Shown piece by piece: positions 26,596-35,249 of a stretch of 64,000 nt of DNA (the first letter of the stretch is position 1; every line of letters starts with the position of its first letter). A program made the position numbers and the translations under genes. Below the pieces are notes generated by a model that saw only the letters and a list, made by a program, of their open reading frames with translations, did no database searches and was not told the origin of the DNA. This DNA comes from Intestinibaculum porci. GTDB taxonomy: Bacteria; Bacillota_I; Bacilli_A; Erysipelotrichales; Coprobacillaceae. The DNA lies in NCBI RefSeq assembly GCF_003925875.1, contig NZ_AP019309.1, forward strand, positions 2,976,001 to 3,040,000, read 5' to 3'.

Positions 26596-27522
26596 ATGAA
26601 GAAATCAAAAATTGTTTTGAGTCTAATCCTGTCTTTGTGCCTGTTACTGATGGTCAGTCCACCGCTGCAAGCCAAAAATGCCCTATCCACGAAAAAGTAC
26701 ACGATTGCCCAAGGAGAAAGTTTTACTTTGCGTTTACTTTTCACCAATGCCAATGGAAAAGCATCACTTTCCAATAAGAAAGTGATCAGTATTAAAAAGA
26801 TCAAAAAGAATCAATGGAAGGTGAAAGGCTTAAAAGCGGGAACCTCAACGGTAACGATCACCGCCGCCAAAAAGAAATACAAAGCGAAAATCACGGTTAA
26901 AAAAGCTGTTACAGCAACAAAAATATATTTCTACGACTCCTATAAAGCGGTCCATGCTGGCGTTGGTGATCGTCTTGATCTGGCGAACCATTTGTATATC
27001 TATGCCACCAAACTGAATCGTTCCCAAGTGAAATATCGCTCTTCTAATCCGAAGGTGGTCACAATCAATAAAACAGGTTCGGCTAAGGCTTTAGCTGCTG
27101 GTCGTGCGACGATCACCGCTTCCTATAAGAAGACGACGGCCAAGATGACCATCACAGTTCATGCCCTTAATGTCACAATCGATGCTTTGCCACAAACGAT
27201 CAGTTCTTATAACAGCTTTGATGGCTCCCTCTCTAATCAGTGTCAGGTCAACGCGATCACTTTTGAGAAAAGCTATTATGCTTACAGCAATACGTTCTCA
27301 CTGTATATGACGATCTCAGGAACAAAAACGATGACAACTACGATTGCTAATCAGATGTGCAGAATAGGCTATAAGCTGTATAATGCCCAGAATGTCGTGG
27401 TCAAATCAGGTATCTTCTATAGTGACAATGTGGCTGCGGGAGAAAGCTTTACCACCAGAAATATCATTTCTGCATCTCTGCCGGAAGGCAGCTATCACCT
27501 TGTTCTAGAAAATATGGCCTAA
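26596..27522 (+). CDS. Secreted Ig-like-repeat protein, intact paralog of 25530
   Basis: 308 residues, the same length and layout as the protein at 25530. Signal peptide ends near LQAKNA; two lysine-rich Ig-like modules follow, the second with SSNPKVVTINKTGSAKALAA; then the C-terminal domain with YNSFDGSLSNQCQV and a second cysteine in QMCRIGYKLYN. AAGGGAT lies before the ATG, so this copy keeps normal translation signals. Tandem duplication of a surface protein gene. The same lysine-rich Ig-like style occurs in the phosphatase tail at 20319. No cell-wall sorting signal. Ligand unknown. Confidence 0.85.
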   Translation: MKKSKIVLSLILSLCLLLMVSPPLQAKNALSTKKYTIAQGESFTLRLLFTNANGKASLSNKKVISIKKIKKNQWKVKGLKAGTSTVTITAAKKKYKAKITVKKAVTATKIYFYDSYKAVHAGVGDRLDLANHLYIYATKLNRSQVKYRSSNPKVVTINKTGSAKALAAGRATITASYKKTTAKMTITVHALNVTIDALPQTISSYNSFDGSLSNQCQVNAITFEKSYYAYSNTFSLYMTISGTKTMTTTIANQMCRIGYKLYNAQNVVVKSGIFYSDNVAAGESFTTRNIISASLPEGSYHLVLENMA

Positions 27523-27650
27523 CAAAAATAAGCGTTAGATTAAATATCCATAATTACTAAATTATGATAATTTAAAATCTATATAAGCTTGATTTGTAAT
27601 TTTAAACCGGTTACTCTCTAACTTGAATAAATATAACTTTTAACGGAAAA

Positions 27651-27690
27651 ACCCCAGCTCCTGCTGCTAACAGCGTTGCTGGGGGTGTTT
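27651..27690 (+). terminator. Probable intrinsic terminator
   Basis: ACCCCAGC pairs with GCTGGGGGT across an internal GC-rich loop and is followed by GTTT. It lies about 130 nt after the Ig-like gene. The intervening 27523-27650 is AT-rich with no gene. Confidence 0.6.
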
Positions 27691-27780
27691 AATTTGGCTA
27701 AATTGTTCAGAGAATCGGACCTGATCAACTCAATATAATGTGCGTTATTATTTTAAAATATAACACGATAAAGTGACGCA

Positions 27781-28143
27781 TTACACCGTCCAACAGGCAT
27801 ATCCGCACCACCCTCGTCCAAATATCAGCGGGCCGAATATTTTTGCCACAGCATAATGGATGGTTGCAGCCTCATACACGCCTGTGAACAGATAATATCA
27901 GAATTCCTCGATCTGCATGTTTTCGTTACAGATCAATCCAAGATAGACAAGCATATACAGACCGACAAGCAGTTGAACAATGCGCCTGGAGTGCCTGTAT
28001 TTTTTGATAAACAGAAAGATGCCCAGAGAAATGGACAGGCCAATGTAGCTGAAATTGAATAGATTGCCCTTTGTCAGTCATAAGGTAATTGCGATTGTTT
28101 CAAACAAAACCAGCATTATGATCAGCATCGCATATTTCTTCAT
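27781..28143 (-). pseudogene. 4Fe-4S membrane protein remnant with two in-frame UGA codons
   Basis: From the ATG at 28143 (GGAG upstream) a single frame runs 120 codons. It is broken by TGA at 28078-28080 and 27898-27900, and ends at TAA after GWCGYACWTV. Readable pieces: MKKYAMLIIMLVLFETIAIT, LTKGNLFNFSYIGLSISL, LICNENMQIEEF, and HYAVAKIFGPLIFGRGWCGY. They match the N-terminal half of NapH/4Fe-4S binding membrane proteins. From memory of the family, both TGA codons stand where tryptophan is expected. The ferredoxin-domain half is missing, so decay by TGG-to-TGA transitions plus truncation is the simplest reading. Confidence 0.75.
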
Positions 28144-28177
28144 CTCTGCATCTCCACAAATCCCGATTTATCGCAGA

Positions 28178-28471
28178 CTATATCGCCATACTCTCATAAG
28201 CATAGCTATCCCGATAAACCGTTTCCGGCGCAATATCAATTTCCCCGTTGTTCCATGTAATCACGCCGTGAAACAAAACCGGGTTCATAAAAATCTTTTC
28301 ATCCGCAAGCGGCGCAAAAGCGGAGCCTTGCAACCTAGTGGTATCGAACAACCTCTTTTCCCCTGTGGAAAATGTCACAAGCAACATACTGCCGCGCAAG
28401 GGCTTTGCTTCTGTAACCTTGATACCGTCCTGCATTTCTCCAGCATAGCAAATATCATTCAGAATATACAT
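28178..28471 (-). CDS. DUF2442 family protein
   Basis: 97 residues. It begins MYILNDICYAGE and contains the typical pattern KVTEAKPLRGSMLLVTFSTG, RLFDTTRL and GVITWNNGEIDIAPETVY near the end. DUF2442 proteins are short beta-rich proteins of unknown function, often found beside DUF4160 genes in mobile regions. The ATG at 28471 has GAGGTGAT upstream and is preferred over the GTG at 28480. It lies in a patch with decayed genes and a nested inverted repeat, suggesting recent transfer. Confidence 0.8.
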   Translation of the reverse strand: MYILNDICYAGEMQDGIKVTEAKPLRGSMLLVTFSTGEKRLFDTTRLQGSAFAPLADEKIFMNPVLFHGVITWNNGEIDIAPETVYRDSYAYESMAI

Positions 28472-28481
28472 TAAAATCACC

Positions 28482-28613
28482 TCAATTCATAGGCGGAATT
28501 TTTTCAAAATGTTCACCGAGTCCTGCCTTTGGGGCTGCCTTGGCTAAAGCACTAATTAATAATACGCGATTGTAACTGCCAATCGCACAAAATGAAGATC
28601 GCAAGCTCTTCAT
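28482..28613 (-). pseudogene. Possible C-terminal gene fragment upstream of DUF2442
   Basis: An open frame of 43 codons ending 11 nt before the DUF2442 start. The reading ALAKAAPKAGLGEHFEKIPP looks like a protein C-terminus. No ribosome site precedes its first ATG, which lies inside the nested hairpin at 28575-28635. I do not recognise the family. It may be the tail of the original first gene of this operon, cut by the hairpin element. Confidence 0.35.
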
Positions 28614-28635
28614 TTTATATACTATGATTGGCAGT
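28575..28635. repeat. Nested perfect inverted repeats (61-bp hairpin element)
   Basis: Outer arms ACTGCCAATC (28575-28584) and GATTGGCAGT (28626-28635) are perfect. Inner arms AAAATGAAGA (28589-28598) and TCTTCATTTT (28607-28616) are also perfect. It could be a small mobile hairpin element, a transposon relic or an attenuator. It separates two small minus-strand genes. Confidence 0.75.
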
Positions 28636-28638
28636 CGC

Positions 28639-28746
28639 TCAAGAAAAATACGCCGTTGTCATAAAGAAACGGAGAGCGAGCCACGTTAAAGTGATCATTA
28701 ACAGCAGTCCCACAATACAGATCACACCAAAAAGAGGCGTCTTCAT
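28639..28746 (-). CDS. Small single-pass membrane peptide, 35 residues
   Basis: Reads MKTPLFGVICIVGLLLMITL followed by TWLALRFFMTTAYFS. It has one hydrophobic helix and a short tail, and AAAGGATGA lies about 9 nt before the ATG. No family recognised. Its stop (TGA) is directly beside the nested hairpin at 28575-28635. Could be a small membrane regulator or a type I toxin-like peptide; evidence is size, hydrophobicity and ribosome site only. Confidence 0.5.
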   Translation of the reverse strand: MKTPLFGVICIVGLLLMITLTWLALRFFMTTAYFS

Positions 28747-28820
28747 AATCAGTCATCCTTTCATCCCATACCTTACCTTTATTGTAAGCGTAAACATATC
28801 ATTTTGCAATAAAAGGATGA

Positions 28821-28847
28821 TGAACGCGCAAAATTGGTGCGCGTTCA
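28821..28847 (-). terminator. Hairpin after the DXS-like gene
   Basis: TGAACGCGC / GCGCGTTCA perfect 9-bp stem just after the stop, followed on the minus strand by a mixed pyrimidine stretch and CCTTTTA. The U-tract is displaced, so this is a probable rather than a strong terminator. Confidence 0.55.
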
Positions 28848-28851
28848 ATAT

Positions 28852-30621
28852 TTACTGTAAATATTTCTTGATATCTGCAAGAATCTGTGGCGTTGTCATA
28901 CCGACTTTTTTTAATAACGCTTCTGGATCATAACGATCATAGAAGGATTTGGCTAGGCCATAGTTCTTGACCTTCATATCTGTTGGCCCATAAAATGAAG
29001 CCACTTTCTCGCCAAAACCACCACTTAAAATGCCATCTTCTAAGGTGATCACTAACTGATGGTTTTGTTTGAGAGAGGTTAATAGATCTTCATCAATACC
29101 TGATGCAAAGCGTGGATTGATCAGTGTTGGTGTAAAGCCATAGGTTTTCTTGATCGCCTGACTCAAGGCTTCGCCACGGGCATAGAAATCACCTAGTGCA
29201 ATAATGGCCACTTTTTCTCCCGCTTCTTCGACCTGGAATGTATTGATCTGACTAAAGTTAAGATTGGTTTGGCGATGGTGCACTTCATCCCCAGGAATGA
29301 GAATCATGACCGGATGATCTTGCTGATCAAGGGACCATTCTAACATCGCCAGATACTCTTCTTTGCAAGTAGGAGCTAAAACCACCAGGTTCGGGACATT
29401 GGCATAAGCTGCCAGGCCGAAGATGCCCAGATGTGTCACATCGGTTAAGCCATCAAAAGATGTATAGTTCAAAAGAATTGTCACCGGATTATTGTTGATA
29501 CAGACATCATGAGAGATCTGATCATAGGCTCTTTGAATAAACGTTGTATTGGTGACAACCAGCGGTTTAGCGCCTCTTTTCGCCGCGCCGGAAGCCATCG
29601 CCACTGCCTGTTCTTCCGCAATGCCTACATCCACATACTGCTTGCCAAGACGTGCACGCTGATCAGGGCTGAGCCCAACGCTGCCAGGCATAGCTGGCGT
29701 GATGACTAAGAAGTCTGGATCTCTTTGTGCTTTGTCCAAGATGTAATCAGTCGTCATTGAGGTATAGTCTTCCCCTTCACCAAAAGAGATCGTTGGCTTG
29801 CCCGTGGCGCGATCAAATGGCAAGCACCAGTGCCAGGCTTCCTTATTGTCTTCCGCAATTTTATAGCCTTTTCCTTTGCATGTATGAATATGGACAACGA
29901 TTGGATGATCGATATCTTTAACCTTTTTAAATAAAGTGATCAGTGCCGCAATATCGTTGCCACGTTCTTCATAGATATAATCTAAGCCGAAGGCTTTAAA
30001 CAAATTGTTAGCTGATGTACCATGAGATTCTCTTAAGTCTTTTAAGCTTTTATAGAGACCGCCATGAACTTCCGCAATGGATTGTTCATTATCATTGACC
30101 ACAATAATAAGATTAGATTGTATTTCTGAACCAGCCACATTGAGTCCTTCTAAGGCTTCGCCGCCAGATAAAGAACCGTCGCCGATAATGGCAATAATAT
30201 TTTCATGATCGCCTTTTAAGTCGCGGGCTTTGGCTAGTCCTGTCGCTAAAGAGATTGATGTTGAAGTATGGCCCACGTTAAAGAAGTCATGTTCACTTTC
30301 ATCAGGGTTGGTATACCCTGAATCTTCTTGAAAATGGGCATCATCGATATAGCCATTTCTTCTTCCAGTTAATATTTTATGGGGATAACTCTGATGGGAA
30401 ACATCAAAGACAAATTTATCTTTTGGAGAAGAAAAAACATAATGTAAAGCGATCTCTGCTTCCACCATGCCAAAGTTAGGGCCAAAGTGCCCACCTATTT
30501 TGGTTAAACGGTTAAACAGGGCTTCTCTGATTTCGTCAGCTAGATCCTTCAATTGATCAAGGGAGAGTTTTTTGACATCTTCAGGTCCATTAATGGTTTT
30601 TATATAGCGATAATTGTTCAT
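28852..30621 (-). CDS. dxs: 1-deoxy-D-xylulose-5-phosphate synthase (DXS) family protein
   Basis: 589-residue thiamine-diphosphate enzyme. The N-terminal ThDP domain has HFGPNFGMVEAEIALHYVF, VFDVSHQSYPHKILTGR and the ThDP motif GDGSLSGGEALEGLN. The middle transketolase-like pyrimidine domain contains DVGIAEEQAVAMASGAAKRG, and a transketolase C-terminal domain follows. Somewhat shorter than typical DXS (about 620). It would make DXP for isoprenoids, thiamine or pyridoxal. A divergent DXS-like carboligase role remains possible. AAAGGAAAT fits the ATG at 30621 rather than the longer frame. Monocistronic. Confidence 0.82.
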   Translation of the reverse strand: MNNYRYIKTINGPEDVKKLSLDQLKDLADEIREALFNRLTKIGGHFGPNFGMVEAEIALHYVFSSPKDKFVFDVSHQSYPHKILTGRRNGYIDDAHFQEDSGYTNPDESEHDFFNVGHTSTSISLATGLAKARDLKGDHENIIAIIGDGSLSGGEALEGLNVAGSEIQSNLIIVVNDNEQSIAEVHGGLYKSLKDLRESHGTSANNLFKAFGLDYIYEERGNDIAALITLFKKVKDIDHPIVVHIHTCKGKGYKIAEDNKEAWHWCLPFDRATGKPTISFGEGEDYTSMTTDYILDKAQRDPDFLVITPAMPGSVGLSPDQRARLGKQYVDVGIAEEQAVAMASGAAKRGAKPLVVTNTTFIQRAYDQISHDVCINNNPVTILLNYTSFDGLTDVTHLGIFGLAAYANVPNLVVLAPTCKEEYLAMLEWSLDQQDHPVMILIPGDEVHHRQTNLNFSQINTFQVEEAGEKVAIIALGDFYARGEALSQAIKKTYGFTPTLINPRFASGIDEDLLTSLKQNHQLVITLEDGILSGGFGEKVASFYGPTDMKVKNYGLAKSFYDRYDPEALLKKVGMTTPQILADIKKYLQ

Positions 30622-30728
30622 AACATATTTCCTTTCTACCTTATTCACTAGTGATTATACTGCTATTTCGCACTATGTCTAATGCCTATCTTTAATGGCT
30701 TAACATACATTTTCTCTATGGCAAATAG

Positions 30729-30751
30729 AGATCCAGCATACTGCTGGATCT
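30729..30751 (-). terminator. Hairpin at the end of the MazG-like gene
   Basis: AGATCCAGCA / TGCTGGATCT perfect 10-bp stem with a 3-nt loop, touching the stop codon. Followed on the minus strand by CTATTTG, a weak U-tract. Confidence 0.6.
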
Positions 30752-31055
30752 ATCGTAAATCTTCTTCTTTGTCTTCAATAAACTTCGTGACACACTCTTC
30801 AAAACTCAAACCCATTTCATCAGCAAGAATGGCTAGCCACCAGACACACTCGCCAATTTTAGAAGAAAGGTTCCCCTCTTCACTTGGCCAGCGGCCTTCA
30901 TGGTCCATTGTTAAACGTCCCACTAAAGATGCATCCGTTAAGAAGGCCAGCGCATCTTCTTCAGTGCTCCACTTTGAGCCATGATATTGTAATTCTAATG
31001 TGTGGTAACGTTCCCGAATATCATGGGAACGTTTTGTAAGTTCTTTTAAGTCCAT
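30750..31055 (-). CDS. MazG-like nucleotide pyrophosphohydrolase family protein
   Basis: 101 residues, all-helical. KIGECVWWLAILADEMGLSF resembles the second helix of MazG/RS21-C6-type NTP pyrophosphohydrolases, and EEDALAFLTDASLVGRL the first. The metal-binding acids are only partly conserved, so catalytic activity is uncertain. The frame can start at GTG 31064, but GAGGTG sits 7-8 nt before the ATG at 31055. Just downstream of acr3 (28-nt gap), possibly co-transcribed. House-cleaning of modified nucleotides is the usual family role. Confidence 0.6.
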   Translation of the reverse strand: MDLKELTKRSHDIRERYHTLELQYHGSKWSTEEDALAFLTDASLVGRLTMDHEGRWPSEEGNLSSKIGECVWWLAILADEMGLSFEECVTKFIEDKEEDLR

Positions 31056-31083
31056 TGTCTTCACCTCAAGAACATTTTATAGG

Positions 31084-32124
31084 TTATTTTGAAGAGGCGA
31101 AATACTTTTTTGAATGATTTGTTATCTTAACTAAGGTTAACATAACAGGCACTTCCGTCAGCACGCCTACTGTGGTAGCTAAAGCGGCTGGTGAAGTGGT
31201 GCCAAATAATGCGATGGCGACAGCCAGGGCGAGTTCGAAGAAATTAGAGGCACCAATCAGACCGGCTGGGGCCGCGATATCAAATGGTAATTTAAGTAAA
31301 TAAGAAGCGAGAAAACCAATAAAGAAAATAAAGAATGTCTGAATGATTAATGGGATGGCAATGTAGATGATATGCATAGGATGACTGACGATCACCTGCG
31401 CCTGAGAGGCAAAGATAAAGATCAGGGTCAGTAATAAGCCAATCGTTGTGGCAGAATCAAATTTGTGGACAAAGACATTTTCAAAATAGTCTTCACCTTT
31501 TTTTGAGATGACATGCATACGGGTGAAAATTCCGCCGATTAAAGGGATCACGACAAATAAGAAAACACTGAGGAAAAGTGTTGTATAAGGGACACTGACA
31601 TGGGAAACCCCTAATAAGAATTTAACGATAGGGACAAACGCGACTAAGATAATCAAATCATTCGTAGCGACCTGAACAACTGTATAGGCAGGATTCCCAT
31701 GAGTCAGGGAACTCCAGACAAAGACCATCGCTGTACATGGGGCTGCACCGAGTAATACCGCTCCGGCCAAATACTGCGTTGCTAAATGCGGAGTAATGAA
31801 CTGTTTAAAGAGAATAAAGATAAAGAGATAACTGATGCCATACATCGTAAATGGCTTAATCAGCCAGTTAACGATCCATGTGACAATGAGCCCCTTGGGG
31901 TTCTTGCCTACTTCTTTCACGGCTTTAAAGTCCACTTTCATCATCATCGGATAAATCATAATCCAGATCAAGATCGCCATAGGAATAGACAAGTGAGCGA
32001 TTTCCAAATGACTGAGTAAAGCTGGAAAAGCCGGAAAAAACAAACCTAATAAAACGCCGAGGATCATACAGATGATCACCCAAAGACTCAAATACTTCTG
32101 AAAAAAACTGATGTTCGATTTCAT
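31084..32124 (-). CDS. acr3: ACR3-family arsenite efflux permease
   Basis: 346 residues, ten predicted membrane helices (bile acid:sodium symporter fold). It carries the ACR3 hallmark AAPCTAMVFVWS with the essential cysteine, plus PMMMKVDF and a late helix ASNFFELALAVAIALFG. Exports As(III) using proton motive force. It lies downstream of an ArsR repressor gene in a two-gene ars operon without arsC or arsA nearby. Confidence 0.95.
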   Translation of the reverse strand: MKSNISFFQKYLSLWVIICMILGVLLGLFFPAFPALLSHLEIAHLSIPMAILIWIMIYPMMMKVDFKAVKEVGKNPKGLIVTWIVNWLIKPFTMYGISYLFIFILFKQFITPHLATQYLAGAVLLGAAPCTAMVFVWSSLTHGNPAYTVVQVATNDLIILVAFVPIVKFLLGVSHVSVPYTTLFLSVFLFVVIPLIGGIFTRMHVISKKGEDYFENVFVHKFDSATTIGLLLTLIFIFASQAQVIVSHPMHIIYIAIPLIIQTFFIFFIGFLASYLLKLPFDIAAPAGLIGASNFFELALAVAIALFGTTSPAALATTVGVLTEVPVMLTLVKITNHSKKYFASSK

Positions 32125-32175
32125 GCAAATACTCCCTTAGATTTATTTAAATATTTCAATATATTAGCATAAATG

Positions 32176-32199
32176 ATAACCGATGTTACCATCGGTTAT
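32176..32199 (-). other. Hairpin between arsR and acr3
   Basis: ATAACCGATG / CATCGGTTAT perfect 10-bp stem with a 4-nt loop, overlapping the arsR stop codon. No T-run follows, so it may act as an intercistronic processing or partial attenuation site that sets the repressor-to-pump ratio. Confidence 0.5.
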
Positions 32200-32507
32200 G
32201 CACATGTCTGATCACAGATACAAGGCTCTTTCTCACTTAACAGATCACCCAATACAGCCTGTAAATGGGCAATGTTTTCTGTATTTAAAGAATAATAGGT
32301 ATTCTTGCCAACACGACGATCATTCACCAATCCCGCTTCGACAAGAATCTTCATATCATGAGATAAAGTCGGCTGAGTAATATGAAACTCTTCAAGAATT
32401 TTACAGGCACATAACTCACCGCAGGAAAGCATATCCATAATCCGTAAACGTTTTGGTTCCGCTATTGCTTTGAGTATCTTTGCTGTATCTGTATAAATCT
32501 TTTCCAT
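32196..32507 (-). CDS. arsR: ArsR/SmtB-family metalloregulator
   Basis: 103-residue winged-helix repressor. The metal site ELCACKILEEF (CxC in helix 3) is the As(III)-sensing type, followed by the recognition helix TQPTLSHDMKILVEAGLV and the wing RRVGKNTYYSL. The C-terminal cysteines (EPCICDQTCA) may add another thiolate. GAGGTGAAAGG lies before the ATG. It should repress its own operon and release DNA when arsenite binds. Confidence 0.93.
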   Translation of the reverse strand: MEKIYTDTAKILKAIAEPKRLRIMDMLSCGELCACKILEEFHITQPTLSHDMKILVEAGLVNDRRVGKNTYYSLNTENIAHLQAVLGDLLSEKEPCICDQTCA

Positions 32508-32561
32508 GACCTTTCACCTCATATTGAAATACTTTCTATGTTCATTTTAGTGTTCTTAATC

Positions 32562-33341
32562 CTATTTTGCAAGTATATTAATATGTAAATCACTCATAGC
32601 ATATAAGACTGCCTGCCCTGCAATAGTCATTGTTTGTCCTTCAGCATGACAGTAAAGAACTCCGCCGCGCGCACTTGCCTGATAAGCAGTGAAATCATGC
32701 TGGTGAAGCTTACTTACCCAATAAGGGATAATATGGCAATGACCAGAACCGCAGACAGGATCTTCTGGAATCGCTAGTTTGGGCCCAAAACTGCGAGAAA
32801 CGCAGTCATAGTCATTTCCTTTACTAGTGACATGGACCATTAAGCCTGGTAACTGTAATAGTTTCTCCTGATCAGGTGTGATCTGACGAATCGTATTTTC
32901 ATCATCATAGACAAGTAAAAGATCACGGCCTAAATAAGCTTCTGTAGGCATTACCCCTAAAGCCTCTTCCATCGCTTTTTTAACGGGCGTAGGTATTAAC
33001 GCATAAGCCGGGAAAGTCATCACATAGCGATCATTTTGACGTTTAACCATAAGCTCACCGCTTAATGTCTGAAAACGTATTTCTGTCTTTTTAGGGCAAA
33101 TATACTTTAGCATTACAAAAGCGCTCGCTAAGGTCGCATGACCACATAAATCAATTTCTCCGCCAGGGGTAAACCAGCGCAAATGATGACCAACCAGAAA
33201 GGCCGTTTCGGAAAAACGGTTCTCTCTGGTAATTGCCATTAACAGCTCATCAGGCAGCCACTCATCTAATAAGCAGACTGCCGCCTGATTGCCATGAAAT
33301 AAGGTATCGGTAAAAGCGTCGACGATATATTGTTTGATCAT
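32562..33341 (-). CDS. PhzF-family isomerase-like protein
   Basis: 259 residues, with the PhzF diaminopimelate-epimerase-like fold. Family motifs are IVDAFTDTLFHGNQAAVCLL, NRFSETAFLV (catalytic Glu), RWFTPGGEIDLCGHATLASA and DPVCGSGHCHIIPYW. Substrate of most PhzF homologs outside phenazine clusters is unknown, and there are no phenazine genes here. Its start overlaps the pepF stop by 4 bp, so it is co-translated with the peptidase gene. Confidence 0.9.
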   Translation of the reverse strand: MIKQYIVDAFTDTLFHGNQAAVCLLDEWLPDELLMAITRENRFSETAFLVGHHLRWFTPGGEIDLCGHATLASAFVMLKYICPKKTEIRFQTLSGELMVKRQNDRYVMTFPAYALIPTPVKKAMEEALGVMPTEAYLGRDLLLVYDDENTIRQITPDQEKLLQLPGLMVHVTSKGNDYDCVSRSFGPKLAIPEDPVCGSGHCHIIPYWVSKLHQHDFTAYQASARGGVLYCHAEGQTMTIAGQAVLYAMSDLHINILAK

Positions 33342-35137
33342 AACTGTTTTAATGTCTCTTCCACATCATCTAAGATGTCATTAAACTTCGTTAAGGCTCT
33401 TTCTACGGGAGCGCTTGTCGTGAAGTCAACACCTGCATGTTTTAATTCATCAAGTGGATATGCACTGCCGCCCATCGATAAGAATTCTAAGTATTTCTTC
33501 ACCGCTGTGTCACCATCTTTTAAGATCGCTTCTGATAAGGCTACCGCTGCCGAATAGCTAGTCGCATATTTATAAACATAGAACGGACGATAGAAATGAG
33601 GGATACGTGCCCATTCATAAGCCACTTCATCATCAATGACTAAGTCATCACCAAAGTAATCATGAATTAAGCCTTTGTATAAATGATTGAGTGCCTCAGC
33701 GGTTAAAGCTTCCCCACGTTCGGCCATCGAATGGGCTTCTCTTTCAAATTCAGCGAACATCGTCTGACGATAAACAGTTCCTTTAAAGCCTTCCAGATAA
33801 TGATTGAGTAAGGCTAAACGTTCCTTTGGTTCAGTCGTTTTCGCGAGCAGCTGTTCAATCAGTAAGTTTTCATTGACTGTGGAAGCCACTTCGGCCACAA
33901 ATAATGTATAATCTGCATTTTGCGGCTGCTGGTGATGATTGGATAACCAGGTATGCTGGGAATGTCCCATTTCATGAGCAATGGTGCTGACACTGTCTAA
34001 TGTCCCCGTAAAGCTGGTTAAAATATAAGGATTAGAATCATACGTCCCGCTAGAGAAAGCCCCACCGCGTTTGCCGGCGTTTGGATAAACGTCGATCCAG
34101 CGATCCTGATAAGCCTGTTTCACTCTATTGACATAATCTTCACCAAGCGGAGCAACAGCATCTAAGACCATCTGCTTAGCTTCTTCATAAGTATACTTCT
34201 TAGAAGATCCCGCCACTAATGGCGTATAAACATCATAGTAATGTAATTCCTCTAAGCCTAAGATCTGTTTTCTTAAACGAACATAGCGATACATCGCTGG
34301 CATAAACTTTCTGACCGTATCTACTAAACCATCATAAACAGATACTGGCACATGTTCTTCCGCCATGCTCATAGCTCGGGAAGAGTCAAAATGACGTACC
34401 TGCGCCGAAGCTGCTGCTTCCTTAACGCAGGCATTATAGGTCTGCGCAAAGGTATTGATATGCTGACGGAAGCCTTTATAGAAGCTTTCAAAAGCATTCT
34501 TTCTTAAGACACGATCTTCATTCATCTGTAATAAAATGTAATTAGACTGTGTCACTTCATGAGCTTCACCGTTGGCATCTAATGCATCATCAAAAACCAT
34601 ATCTGCATCCTGCAGGCTTTCACTGATCTTTCCTGGTGCACCTAAAACTTCCGTAAAGGATGCTAATAAAGCTTCTTCTTTAGCGGATAAGACATGAGGC
34701 TTTTCATCTAATAATTTCTGCATATAAAATGCATAAGGAGCTAACTGTTCATCCTTCACAATGGCTTTTAGCGTTTCTTCATCTAACGATAAGATTTCTG
34801 GCTGGGCAAAGCTGGTAGCCTGGGCATACTTTGTATAAACAGCATAAGCTTTCGCTTCCATCGCCTGTCCAGCGCTTTGTCTGGTATCTTCACAGTTACG
34901 TAAGGATGCATAACAGAAGTAATTAGAAAGTAATCTTCCTAACTGGGTATCTTCATCGAGAAAAGCTCTGATTGTTTTTGCATTATTAAGCTTTCCTTGA
35001 TACTTACTAATTTTGGTAATACATTCTTCAATTTCAGTAACCGCCTGACTCCATTCTTCATCATTTTTATATAAAGTTGATAAATCCCACATATACTGAG
35101 GATCCATATCTTTACGTTCTTTAATTGTATTTGACAT
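33338..35137 (-). CDS. pepF: Oligoendopeptidase F (M3B)
   Basis: 599-residue zinc metallopeptidase. The catalytic motif is HEMGHSQH (in STIAHEMGHSQHTWLS), with the third ligand in FVAEVASTVNE downstream. The N-terminal helical domain (YMWDLSTLYKNDEEW) is typical. The longer frame starts at 35188, but AAAGGAGAG precedes the ATG at 35137. Cytosolic enzyme that degrades oligopeptides of about 7-17 residues. In an operon with the PhzF-like gene. Confidence 0.95.
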   Translation of the reverse strand: MSNTIKERKDMDPQYMWDLSTLYKNDEEWSQAVTEIEECITKISKYQGKLNNAKTIRAFLDEDTQLGRLLSNYFCYASLRNCEDTRQSAGQAMEAKAYAVYTKYAQATSFAQPEILSLDEETLKAIVKDEQLAPYAFYMQKLLDEKPHVLSAKEEALLASFTEVLGAPGKISESLQDADMVFDDALDANGEAHEVTQSNYILLQMNEDRVLRKNAFESFYKGFRQHINTFAQTYNACVKEAAASAQVRHFDSSRAMSMAEEHVPVSVYDGLVDTVRKFMPAMYRYVRLRKQILGLEELHYYDVYTPLVAGSSKKYTYEEAKQMVLDAVAPLGEDYVNRVKQAYQDRWIDVYPNAGKRGGAFSSGTYDSNPYILTSFTGTLDSVSTIAHEMGHSQHTWLSNHHQQPQNADYTLFVAEVASTVNENLLIEQLLAKTTEPKERLALLNHYLEGFKGTVYRQTMFAEFEREAHSMAERGEALTAEALNHLYKGLIHDYFGDDLVIDDEVAYEWARIPHFYRPFYVYKYATSYSAAVALSEAILKDGDTAVKKYLEFLSMGGSAYPLDELKHAGVDFTTSAPVERALTKFNDILDDVEETLKQL

Positions 35138-35222
35138 ATGTTCACTCTCCTTTGATATGAGTATACACCATCTTTGTTTGAAACACATATGAATGACTCA
35201 TTATCTTTTCAAATCGTGTTCT

Positions 35223-35249
35223 AAAAAAAGATAAGACATCGTCTTACCT
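35223..35249 (-). terminator. Terminator after the broken esterase gene
   Basis: GTAAGAC / GTCTTAT stem with loop GAT, followed on the minus strand by seven T residues. Directly at the stop codon of the hydrolase remnant. Confidence 0.85.

Noticed and set aside
27856-28474. Plus-strand open frames at 27856-28062 and 28055-28474
   Set aside because: They lie antisense to the 4Fe-4S remnant and the DUF2442 gene, whose minus-strand translations match known families.
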